Position numbers and translations under genes: made by a program
Assembly (NCBI GenBank): GCA_021790415.1
Contig: JAJYDZ010000103.1
Coordinates: 1-6,516 of the forward strand
Length of the DNA: 6,516 nt
Direction of reading: 5' to 3'
From: Thermoplasmata archaeon
GTDB lineage: Archaea > Thermoplasmatota > Thermoplasmata > Thermoplasmatales > Thermoplasmataceae
In this document: in pieces, positions 1 through 6,424 of the stretch
Position numbering within the stretch: the first letter of the stretch is position 1
Layout of the letters: the number at the start of each line of letters is the position of its first letter
The notes under the pieces: model-generated
The model's database searches: none
The model's input: only the letters and a program-made list of their open reading frames with translations
What the model was told of the DNA's origin: nothing

Positions 1-2451
1 TAAATCACAGTATTTAAAAAATATTCCCAGTCCGTTACTGTCTTGTCGTTTGCCATTTTTCCAATTAAATGAATATGCTATTTTTTTGAGTCTTGGTATT
101 ATAATAGTGTTGAAGTAATCCCCAATTTCTGCAAGAATAAACTTTCTTTTACTTCCATATTCTTTGTTTAATTTCATAACTGCGTGTGCTGTGGTTCCAG
201 AACCAGAAAAGAAATCAAAAACTAATGAATTCTTATCACTACCTATTTTAAGTAAATATTTGATCAACTCAGATGGTTTTGGATAGTCAAACAATCTTTT
301 ACCAAATAAATTTACTATTTCCGATGTTCCCAACTCATTCTGATAATCTAAAATTAAAGTATCATAAGGATTAGTTCTCTCTCTTGGCTTATTTGAGTTA
401 TCAACTAGTTCATATTCTTTATAGTAAATTTTCCACTTTCCATTTATTTTTCTGAACACAATAAAATCATTTTGAATTCCCCATTCAACCTTTTCTTTAG
501 ACCATGTGAAAATCCATCTTCTATCCTCAGGATCTCCCTTGGGCCATATTTCTATATCCTCTGGAGCTTGAATTTTATTGAAACTTTTGCCCTCTAAAAC
601 AATTATAGGTGTTTCTTTTGGTATTTTTACTGAATAATCTAAACTTTTTGAATATTGCTTACTTCCTCTATCTAACTGGTTTAAATCAAATTTGCCTCTT
701 TCTCCAAGATATTCATCTTCTTGTCTTAATCTCGAAATATCAGCAATTTTTCTATTTATTTTAGCTTTGTCTATATTTTTTGCATAACATAAAATATAAT
801 CGTGATAATTTGCAATATGCTTAATGTCTTGCCTTGGCGCTGTCCCACTTTTTCTCACAAAATTTGCCACAAAATTATTTTCACCAAAAATTTCATCACA
901 AAGTACTCCTAATCGACTTTCTGAGTGTATTCTTGCGGTTGATTTGATTGTATCACCGATACTTATAAATGAAGTACCTTCATCAGACATTAATTTTGTA
1001 GATATAGTCAATCGATTTTCCAACATAGTTAACCATGAAGCGTTTTGAAATCGATCTTTGTAGATAAATTCATCTTCGCCCGTGTTATATGGTGGATCAA
1101 TATAGATAGTTTGTACTTGATCTTTGAATTTTGGCAATATTGTGTTTAATGCCTGGTAATTCTCTGAGTGAATTAACCATCCATCCAAATTATTATCCAA
1201 ATATTCAAACGAGGAAATGATATTATTTTCAATATCTTTGAAATGTTTTGTATCAATTGTAAGAAACTTATATTCTTCATTTAATATTTGACCATCTAAT
1301 CCATTTTCGAGGAGCCTTTTCGTATTAAAATCACTTCCTATAATGCCAAGATTCGCCCATTCCTCGATCTGGTTTCCCATTCCTTTATGGTTTAAAAGTT
1401 TCCTTATTGTATCAATTCCGTTCACTGTATGGGCTATTTTATCTAGTGTTATTACATAATTTACGTTGTATACAAATTTCTTCTTTACCCACAGTCTTCT
1501 TTCAAAATCTTCAATTTGAGAAATTTGCTCGATTATTTGTTTGCACAATGACGAAACAGTCTTTGCCAATAAGGCTTTCTTTTCAGGTACTTTAAATTCA
1601 GCATCAAGGATCAAAATCTCGTTCTTTACAAAATTGTCCAACTCTGAATTAAGAAATGCTTTTAAGTTTTTAACTATGAAATAATCTGACTCATTCTTTC
1701 TGAAATATATGTCAATATGCCTTCTAATAATACTTCTTTCGGTTTCATTTTCCTTGGTCTTTCCCGAAAGAATCTCTCTCAAATGTTTAGGGGCGTTATT
1801 TAATACGCTTTCTTCAGCTTTTTGTTTTATTGTATCCCTCACAGTCTTTTCATTTCCTAGGAAAACTTCGTTTCCATCATCCCTAATTGGGCGATAGTTA
1901 AAGAAAATATCAACCTCATCGCCGTGAACGATGATTGGGTCCTCAGCTATGAAAAAATATTTGTTCTCGGATGCAACGAAATTTTTATTTAGATCAGCGT
2001 CCTTAATTTTGAAATTTACTTTATATCTAGTATCAGGAATAAGTGGATTAGATACTATGAATGAGTAGTTAGTAAAATATTCAGTCGTTTTTACAAAATA
2101 GGAATTTCTCGTTGCCCAATATAGTTCAACTTCTTGCCCTTTATAAGGGATCATATACTTATCCCTGCCACCATATCTGATCTTTGGAATAAAATCACCG
2201 TCTGAATAATAACGTGATAAAAATTCATAAGAAAGATTAAAAACATCAGTCATCATGTTTTGTTCTTTATTTGGAAATCCACTGATGACAAGATCAACAA
2301 TATGAACTAAGTCATCATCAATAAACTTTAGAATAATATCCTGCTTCATTTTCATTATTTTGTATATACCGAAATCTAAATCCTGCAAGTTTATCCTGAA
2401 AATCTCTTTCAAAAAATTTTTAAATTTGTCAACATTATTTGTTTCACTCAT
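1..2451 (-). CDS. Type III Mod-like (beta-class) adenine-specific DNA methyltransferase, C-terminus cut by window edge
   Basis: Reverse-strand reading from ATG at 2451 gives 817 codons with no stop before the left edge. It probably transfers a methyl group from S-adenosylmethionine to adenine N6 in a specific DNA site. Motif IV, DPPYNTG, is at residues 452-458, and the SAM-binding motif FDFFSGSGTT is at 745-754. This IV-before-I order defines the beta class, as in type III Mod subunits. Also typical of Mod are LDRGS (593-597) and YSKSLDY (600-606) in the target-recognition region, FDYPKP (721-726), and ILAEIGDYF (772-780). About 430 residues precede the catalytic core, opening with LDFGIYKIM (25-33), a signature I recall from long COG2189-type methylases. 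The protein ends at FFKYCDL, so perhaps 100 or more residues are missing. The start overlaps the end of the helicase gene by 8 bases (ATGAGTGA), with GGTGG five bases upstream. The methyltransferase call is firm, but the recognition site cannot be read. Confidence 0.93.
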   Translation of the reverse strand, partial: MSETNNVDKFKNFLKEIFRINLQDLDFGIYKIMKMKQDIILKFIDDDLVHIVDLVISGFPNKEQNMMTDVFNLSYEFLSRYYSDGDFIPKIRYGGRDKYMIPYKGQEVELYWATRNSYFVKTTEYFTNYSFIVSNPLIPDTRYKVNFKIKDADLNKNFVASENKYFFIAEDPIIVHGDEVDIFFNYRPIRDDGNEVFLGNEKTVRDTIKQKAEESVLNNAPKHLREILSGKTKENETERSIIRRHIDIYFRKNESDYFIVKNLKAFLNSELDNFVKNEILILDAEFKVPEKKALLAKTVSSLCKQIIEQISQIEDFERRLWVKKKFVYNVNYVITLDKIAHTVNGIDTIRKLLNHKGMGNQIEEWANLGIIGSDFNTKRLLENGLDGQILNEEYKFLTIDTKHFKDIENNIISSFEYLDNNLDGWLIHSENYQALNTILPKFKDQVQTIYIDPPYNTGEDEFIYKDRFQNASWLTMLENRLTISTKLMSDEGTSFISIGDTIKSTARIHSESRLGVLCDEIFGENNFVANFVRKSGTAPRQDIKHIANYHDYILCYAKNIDKAKINRKIADISRLRQEDEYLGERGKFDLNQLDRGSKQYSKSLDYSVKIPKETPIIVLEGKSFNKIQAPEDIEIWPKGDPEDRRWIFTWSKEKVEWGIQNDFIVFRKINGKWKIYYKEYELVDNSNKPRERTNPYDTLILDYQNELGTSEIVNLFGKRLFDYPKPSELIKYLLKIGSDKNSLVFDFFSGSGTTAHAVMKLNKEYGSKRKFILAEIGDYFNTIIIPRLKKIAYSFNWKNGKRQDSNGLGIFFKYCDL

Positions 2452-5143
2452 TGTAACCACCATAACGACATAACTTTATCATATCACATTGCAAGCATTC
2501 TTCACTAACATGAGGGTGAAACTCCTTAGATTCAATTCCCACTATTAGATCTTCTATTTTCCTTTCAATTTCATCAATCTTATGATCATCTAGATTAATA
2601 TCTTCAACTTCACATTCTTCTAGATATGCTATTTTACCTAAATTCACGTTTTTACCTCTTTCTCTTAGGCCAATGTCATAAGCACCTATTTGTATTTCTA
2701 TTTCTTCCTTTGTGCTTACATCTTTGTTCGTTTTGTAATCTGCTACTATATACCCACCACTGCCTGAAAGAATCACATCTGCTTTTCCAGACAATGATAT
2801 TTTCCCATTTCTATAGATAATTCTATATTCGACATCTTCTGCATTGAGCAAACATTCTGGATAGCTTCTTATAAAATTATCCAAGATATAATCGCTTTTA
2901 CCCTTCAGTCTATGATACACTGAACCGCTAGCAAAGGGAAGATAAAAATATCTATCCGAGGATTCCTTTATAGCGGACACCGGCTTGATCCCTTCTTCTT
3001 TCACAAGTTTCACAGCATTTCTGAGCACTAAATGCATTGCATTTCCAAAACCTATTTCTTCTTTTAATCCTGGCTGAAATCCCCAGATTTTTCTTAGTCG
3101 ATACATGTATGGACAGCGATAGTACCAGATGATCTCACTGGGTGAAAATTCGAATACTAATTGTCTTTCAAAGCCTTTATTATAAAAATTAACTGATTTC
3201 AAATCGGGGTTCCCAAAACTATTTATGTCCATGTCATCGAGATATGGGCTTAGCTTTCCCATTATGCACGTTATGGCCAGGAAATCGCGAGGTCTAGTGA
3301 TTGCAACGTAGAACAATCGTCTTTCATCGTCATCAGTTCCTTCGTATCTTTCTGAATCGAAAATATTTCTGGGTATTCCACACCATTTATCGGTTTTCCC
3401 CACCAAAGAGGATGGAAAGACCGATTTATTCATTTCTGATAATATCACCAATGGCCATTCAAGACCCTTGGCTTGATGTACAGTCATAATCTGAACTGCA
3501 TTGTTTTCCTCATCTAACTCAGGTTGGGCCTCTTCATACGAGTCATGCGCATATGTGGTGATAAAGTAATACAGGGCCTTCAGATCAGATTTCCAGTTTA
3601 TATTCTTCCCTCCTACTCTTCTTGCAGTTTCAAAATCAGTGAGGAGCTCGTTGAATCTTCCAATGTTTGCTATTACTATTGCGTCTTCAGCGTTTTCTGG
3701 ATCCAGATTCTGAAAGTGAAACTTAGTAAGCATATCTTGAAAGATCTCAGTAATATTATCATATTTCTGCCCTAATGGCGGTCTTTCAATTTTCTTCTTA
3801 ATAGAAGCAAAATCAGTTTCATTTATACCAGAAGGATCAGGATGGAAAACATCAATCGACATTTCCTTTATTTTTTTCATTAAGTTTTGCCCTTGTAGAT
3901 TTTCACCGCCTGCATTCCATTCTTTATCAACAATCCAAGAAAAGAGCATACCAAAAATTTGGCCTTCGTATCTTTGGAAAAGTCCCGTTTTTCCACCAAC
4001 CTGATATGGTATTTTTTTACGTCTAAACTGCCCAATGATAGACTTTCCTTTCGTCCTGACACTTCTCAGTAACACAGAAATGTCACTGTATTTCAATTTC
4101 CCGGAAGAAACCACATCCTGAATGGTATCCACTATCCATTTCGCCTCTTCTTCTTCATTAATAAATGAGCTTTTAATTAAAATATTATCCTCAGACCGTA
4201 TTGGAATCATGTTCTGGAATCTGCCATTTATGCTCTTGGAAAAATGATTCGCGTTAAATACGATATTTTTTGTGCTCCTTCTGTTTTCATTTAGATAAAA
4301 AATTTTCACACCCTCAAGATCCTTTTCTATCTTCTTAAATAAATTATGATCGGACCCCCTCCATTGATAAATAGTCTGCCTTTCATCTCCTACGAACATC
4401 AGTTTTGAATTATATGATATAAGGAGCTGTATGAGTTCATATTGTAATGGATTAATATCTTGAAATTCATCAACGAAAAGAAAGGCTAGATTTAAATTAT
4501 GCAATTTTGTCTTATCATTGCTTAACTCCTTCACTAAATCATGTATAATTGTGCCAAAAGTCATTATTTTATCTCGTTTTAGAAATTGCTCATATTTTAT
4601 CAATCTGTCATAAAAATCCTGCCCGCTATCTCTTAGTTCATTTTCATTTATCATTTCGTTATAAATCATGTTTTTGGTTTTGTGAAATTCTAAGACACTT
4701 CTTGTATAGCCGTTTTCATACTTATCTATTCCAAGTTCCCAACCCATTCTAAGTAAATATGCAATCTCTTTGTTCTCATCAAAAAGAGTATAATCGGCAT
4801 AAGAAAAATGATCTTCTAGAATATTTTTACAGTATGCATGTATAGTTCCGATATACATTTTATTAAGCTGGTCACATATTTCTGCATTTCCTAAGGCATT
4901 TGCTATCTCATAAATTCTCGTTTTCATCTCCCTTGCTGCTTTCTCGGTGAACGTAAAAGCAACAATACGTTGTGGATCAATATTATCTGTTACTATTGAA
5001 TAAATGATTTTTCTAGCAATCGTCTCGGTTTTTCCGCTTCCAGCTGCAGCTTCGACTTTAATGTATCTTGAATTTGCATATACGATATTTCGCTGTTCCT
5101 TAGATATTGGGAAAGGCAAATCCAAAGAAAAATTATTTTTCAT
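2444..5143 (-). CDS. UvrD/PcrA-like SF1A helicase fused to a RecB/Cas4-type Fe-S nuclease domain
   Basis: This is an 899-residue, probably ATP-driven DNA translocase with a C-terminal nuclease. The helicase motifs are all present: SKEQR (14-18, Q motif), GSGKT (35-39, Walker A), FTFTEKAAREM (63-73, Ia), IGTIHAYC (98-105), VDEFQD (224-229, Walker B), VGDERQTIYQWRG (251-263, III), LNENRRS (284-290, IV), TVHQAKGLEW (554-563, V) and RRLFYVAITRPRD (608-620, VI). The nuclease region, about 665-899, shows the PD-(D/E)XK pattern: H704 in GNAMHLVL, D789 in GKADV, D802 and K804 in ADYKT, and Q818. C677 (YRCPYMYRL) plus C883, C886 and C892 (C-x2-C-x5-C) match the iron-sulphur clamp of AddB, AdnAB and Cas4. 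No key residue is missing. It is the first large gene of the operon and is translationally coupled to the methyltransferase. It could be a restriction or defence effector, or a stand-alone end-resection enzyme like AdnAB. The linkage to the methylase favours defence. Confidence 0.96.
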   Translation of the reverse strand: MKNNFSLDLPFPISKEQRNIVYANSRYIKVEAAAGSGKTETIARKIIYSIVTDNIDPQRIVAFTFTEKAAREMKTRIYEIANALGNAEICDQLNKMYIGTIHAYCKNILEDHFSYADYTLFDENKEIAYLLRMGWELGIDKYENGYTRSVLEFHKTKNMIYNEMINENELRDSGQDFYDRLIKYEQFLKRDKIMTFGTIIHDLVKELSNDKTKLHNLNLAFLFVDEFQDINPLQYELIQLLISYNSKLMFVGDERQTIYQWRGSDHNLFKKIEKDLEGVKIFYLNENRRSTKNIVFNANHFSKSINGRFQNMIPIRSEDNILIKSSFINEEEEAKWIVDTIQDVVSSGKLKYSDISVLLRSVRTKGKSIIGQFRRKKIPYQVGGKTGLFQRYEGQIFGMLFSWIVDKEWNAGGENLQGQNLMKKIKEMSIDVFHPDPSGINETDFASIKKKIERPPLGQKYDNITEIFQDMLTKFHFQNLDPENAEDAIVIANIGRFNELLTDFETARRVGGKNINWKSDLKALYYFITTYAHDSYEEAQPELDEENNAVQIMTVHQAKGLEWPLVILSEMNKSVFPSSLVGKTDKWCGIPRNIFDSERYEGTDDDERRLFYVAITRPRDFLAITCIMGKLSPYLDDMDINSFGNPDLKSVNFYNKGFERQLVFEFSPSEIIWYYRCPYMYRLRKIWGFQPGLKEEIGFGNAMHLVLRNAVKLVKEEGIKPVSAIKESSDRYFYLPFASGSVYHRLKGKSDYILDNFIRSYPECLLNAEDVEYRIIYRNGKISLSGKADVILSGSGGYIVADYKTNKDVSTKEEIEIQIGAYDIGLRERGKNVNLGKIAYLEECEVEDINLDDHKIDEIERKIEDLIVGIESKEFHPHVSEECLQCDMIKLCRYGGYNE
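2457..2461 (-). promoter_or_regulatory. Ribosome binding site of the methyltransferase gene
   Basis: GGTGG lies five bases before the ATG at 2451 and inside the last codons of the helicase gene. It matches the GGTG part of the sequence complementary to the 16S rRNA 3' end. With the ATGAGTGA start/stop overlap, it supports this start and coupled translation. Confidence 0.55.
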
Positions 5144-5149
5144 ACTGAT

Positions 5150-5154
5150 ATCAC
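5150..5154 (-). promoter_or_regulatory. Ribosome binding site of the helicase-nuclease gene
   Basis: GTGAT, complementary to the ATCAC of the 16S rRNA 3' end, lies six bases before the ATG at 5143 and supports that start. The TGA inside it (5151-5153) is also the stop codon of the 41-codon small ORF upstream. If that ORF is translated, its termination would place a ribosome directly on the helicase start. Confidence 0.5.
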
Positions 5155-5276
5155 AGCTTATTAATATTAATCAATATTTTGCCCACTATCCTTCTTTTGC
5201 TTAATAGTAATTTTATTGTGTATCTATCAATGGTAGACAATAATCTCTTCTCAAGATCTGAATCAGGGTTGTTCAT
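5151..5276 (-). CDS. Possible 41-codon small ORF / leader peptide before the helicase gene
   Basis: The reading frame runs from ATG at 5276 to TGA at 5151. It encodes a basic, isoleucine/leucine-rich peptide that begins MNNPDSDLEKR and ends GKILININKL. The stop is seven bases before the helicase ATG and lies within its GTGAT ribosome binding site, an arrangement that would suit coupled translation or a leader peptide. I do not recognise the sequence. Against it, the ATG sits inside the inverted repeat and only a few bases after the TATA-like box. A transcript from that box should start near 5260 and would miss this ATG. A TTG at 5240 could be used instead, giving about 29 codons. It may be chance. 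The frame is closed by a TAA seven bases upstream of the ATG, so it is not part of a longer ORF. Confidence 0.25.
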   Translation of the reverse strand: MNNPDSDLEKRLLSTIDRYTIKLLLSKRRIVGKILININKL

Positions 5277-5301
5277 TAAACCTTATAGTTTTGAATGAAC
5301 A
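5270..5301. promoter_or_regulatory. Perfect 8-bp inverted repeat bracketing the operon TATA box; candidate operator
   Basis: On the + strand, TGTTCATT (5270-5277) and AATGAACA (5294-5301) are perfect reverse complements. Their centres are 24 bp apart and the TATA-like box lies between them. A dimeric regulator bound here would block TBP/TFB access, so the helicase-methyltransferase operon is plausibly controlled from this site. The regulator is not identified. The symmetry is directly visible, but its function is inferred. Confidence 0.4.
5283..5294 (-). promoter_or_regulatory. TATA-type promoter of the helicase-methyltransferase operon
   Basis: The minus strand reads TCAAAACTATAA, an A-rich stretch followed by a TATA-like core, which is the layout of an archaeal BRE plus TATA box. 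Transcription would begin near 5260, leaving a leader of about 115 bases before the helicase ATG. The identical 12-mer occurs at 6413-6424, upstream of another coding-like stretch. A second TATA-like sequence (ATAAAATTA, about 5205-5213) would give a shorter leader, so the true start site is open. Confidence 0.4.
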
Positions 5302-5319
5302 TAAATCTTCTGCCTTTTT

Positions 5320-5936
5320 TTAAACAGTGTGTTCAGCTTGATCACCATTATGGCATTCCATCTGCAAATCGCATCCAGCTATCTCTCTTATTAGATGTGA
5401 AACATTAATAGTAATGAAAGCTGAGTAAACAACCTCCTTAGATGTGATTCTATGCTCTTTCCTTCCTTTCGGTAATCTGAAATCATGTTTAGATGGAACG
5501 TAAAAAACATTATTGTACTCTTCAAGGATGCTTATCAAGCTAGAATAATGTTCCCCTGTATTCTTTTTGATTTTTAACAGCGATGTTCCCATTGACCTTT
5601 TAATGCGGCTTCCTTTTGAGTGCAAATATAAGTCCAGTGTTTGCATAATTGATCCACGTAGTCACAAATGTATCGAATTGCATTTCTTGTCCGGTGTGGC
5701 AAGTACTCTAACTCAATGCAAGCGTAATACAATGGTCTCTTTGGCTGGGATCCAACCTTTTCCCTTAGCTCACTGATACCTTTGTTCTTTGTCCTTTTTT
5801 TAACTATCATTAATGATATATCGTTTGCTTTTTCAATCTCTACGTCATTAAGTATTTTTTTTGCTAATGCATATACTTCATCTGAAATATCGAGGGCCTC
5901 TTTCAAATTTCCTGTTTTGTATTTTGATATGAACAT
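5320..5936 (-). pseudogene. Unrecognised ~205-residue protein split by a one-base frame break
   Basis: Two overlapping minus-strand frames appear to be halves of one gene. The first runs from ATG 5936 to stop 5574 (120 residues). The second is one frame back, is open from about 5660, and stops at 5320. Joining them at the AAAA run (5598-5601) gives about 205 residues: residues 1-113, ending KEAALK, then RSMGTSLLKIKK onward. A neighbouring AAAA run (5614-5617) would serve equally well. The joined protein looks helical and well ordered. Striking segments are HRTRNAIRYICDYVDQLC (81-98) and, in the second half, YVPSKHDFRLPKGRKEHR followed by TSKEVVYSAFI. I do not recognise the family. A TAG five codons upstream fixes the ATG at 5936 as the first start in this frame. 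It is probably a decayed gene. Alternatives are programmed -1 frameshifting, two real overlapping genes (the second from ATG 5646), or a base-calling error. It lies upstream of the helicase in the same direction, but a separate promoter-like region intervenes. Confidence 0.55.
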
Positions 5937-5970
5937 AATGCAACATGCTGACTATGTTAACTGCCGTTAT

Positions 5971-5990
5971 CATATTTTATTCAATTTAAG
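5971..5990 (-). promoter_or_regulatory. Weak TATA-like promoter candidate for the split gene
   Basis: The minus strand contains CTTAAATTGAATAAAATATG, 35-54 bases before the ATG at 5936. Either CTTAAATT or ATAAAATA could act as a TATA box and give a short leader of roughly 10-25 bases. No clear ribosome binding site precedes the ATG, which would suit a short-leader transcript. The surrounding DNA is AT-rich, so this could be chance. Confidence 0.25.
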
Positions 5991-6055
5991 CTTTCCAAAA
6001 ATCCCTATCGATAACCTTTTTCATAGAGACACCCTACAAAATATGTTTTGGCCTT

Positions 6056-6066
6056 AAAAATAAAAA
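6056..6066 (-). terminator. Oligo-T tract, probable archaeal-type terminator
   Basis: The minus strand reads TTTTTATTTTT, beginning 12 bases after the TAA at 6079 that closes the broken reading frame to its right. Archaeal RNA polymerase commonly terminates at such T-rich stretches without a hairpin. The position between two gene-like units fits, but the tract is short and the region is AT-rich. Confidence 0.3.
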
Positions 6067-6078
6067 CTGATTGTTCTG

Positions 6079-6371
6079 TTATGAAATCTGCTCCAGTTCT
6101 TTACTCACTTCACCTACAGTTATCTTCAGTTTTGATAAAGAGATGTATACATTTAGTATATGTATATGACTAAGAGATTCACTACTTAGATTTTTTTAAT
6201 ATTCTTGAATTCTTTTCTGATAATTGGCCATATTTGTCTAATATCCTATACCTACATAGAATAATAGGATCAGTTTCCAAATAGTTATTTAACTTTTCTT
6301 TGGTTATTGGCTTTGCACCTAAAAGATCGCAAAAAAGGGGATTTAAGTGCAAAGCCTTTGTTATTAGTCAC
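6079..6371 (-). pseudogene. Coding-like remnant, about 97 codons, readable only across two frame changes
   Basis: The clearest part is a 61-codon open stretch (6367-6185) without an ATG, ending at TAG 6182-6184. Its later residues look like real protein: LLGAKPITKEKLNNYL, then DPIILCRYRILDKYG. A GTG at 6371 in another frame gives VTNNKGFALKSPF, which joins this stretch if one base is dropped at the C4T6 run (6331-6340). Dropping one A at the A7 run (6191-6197) would extend the protein by about 34 codons, ending KLKITVGEVSKELEQIS before TAA at 6079. This second join is weaker, because the frame already has a natural basic end (ILKKSK). I do not recognise the product. A TATA-like element lies about 45 bases upstream and an oligo-T tract follows. 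It is probably a decayed small gene. A chance open frame is possible. Confidence 0.35.
6309..6356. repeat. 10-bp perfect inverted repeat, extendable to 15 bp with one mismatch
   Basis: GGCTTTGCAC (6309-6318) is the exact reverse complement of GTGCAAAGCC (6347-6356). One mismatch further in, TAAA (6320-6323) pairs with TTTA (6342-6345), leaving an 18-base loop. The arms are GC-richer than their surroundings. Both lie within the coding-like remnant, so the repeat could be an RNA hairpin, a protein-binding site, or an accident of codon use. It lacks a following U-run on either strand that would make it a typical intrinsic terminator. Confidence 0.5.
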
Positions 6372-6412
6372 ATGATGGCCTGTGATGACAAAAAAGACGA
6401 ATTAAAAATCAT

Positions 6413-6424
6413 TTATAGTTTTGA
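6413..6424 (-). promoter_or_regulatory. TATA-type promoter upstream of the remnant gene
   Basis: The minus strand reads TCAAAACTATAA, the same 12-mer as at 5283-5294, and TTCATTC also precedes it in both places. Transcription would start near 6390, about 20 bases before the GTG at 6371. Beyond it, 6425-6516 holds no gene that I can support: only very short reading frames cross it on both strands. Confidence 0.35.

Noticed and set aside
824..1897. Several plus-strand open frames of 60-75 codons
   Set aside because: They lie opposite the methyltransferase gene, have no recognisable motifs and look like shadows of its minus-strand coding.
2626..5204. Plus-strand frames and a minus-strand 60-codon frame within the helicase gene
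   Set aside because: The strong, motif-complete helicase-nuclease frame accounts for this DNA. The others have unnatural composition typical of antisense or off-frame reading.
5986..6024. Minus-strand 12-codon frame MKKVIDRDFWKA
   Set aside because: It is too short to support and has no ribosome binding site. It could be a leftover of a decayed gene, but nothing confirms it.
5782..6057. Plus-strand 91-codon frame rich in phenylalanine and isoleucine
   Set aside because: It is mostly antisense to the first half of the split gene. Its hydrophobic look follows from reading AT-rich helical coding DNA backwards.
6367..6389. Short imperfect dyad TCACA...TGTGA with an overlapping GTCA...TGAC
   Set aside because: The arms are only 4-5 bases and in two competing registers, which is expected by chance.
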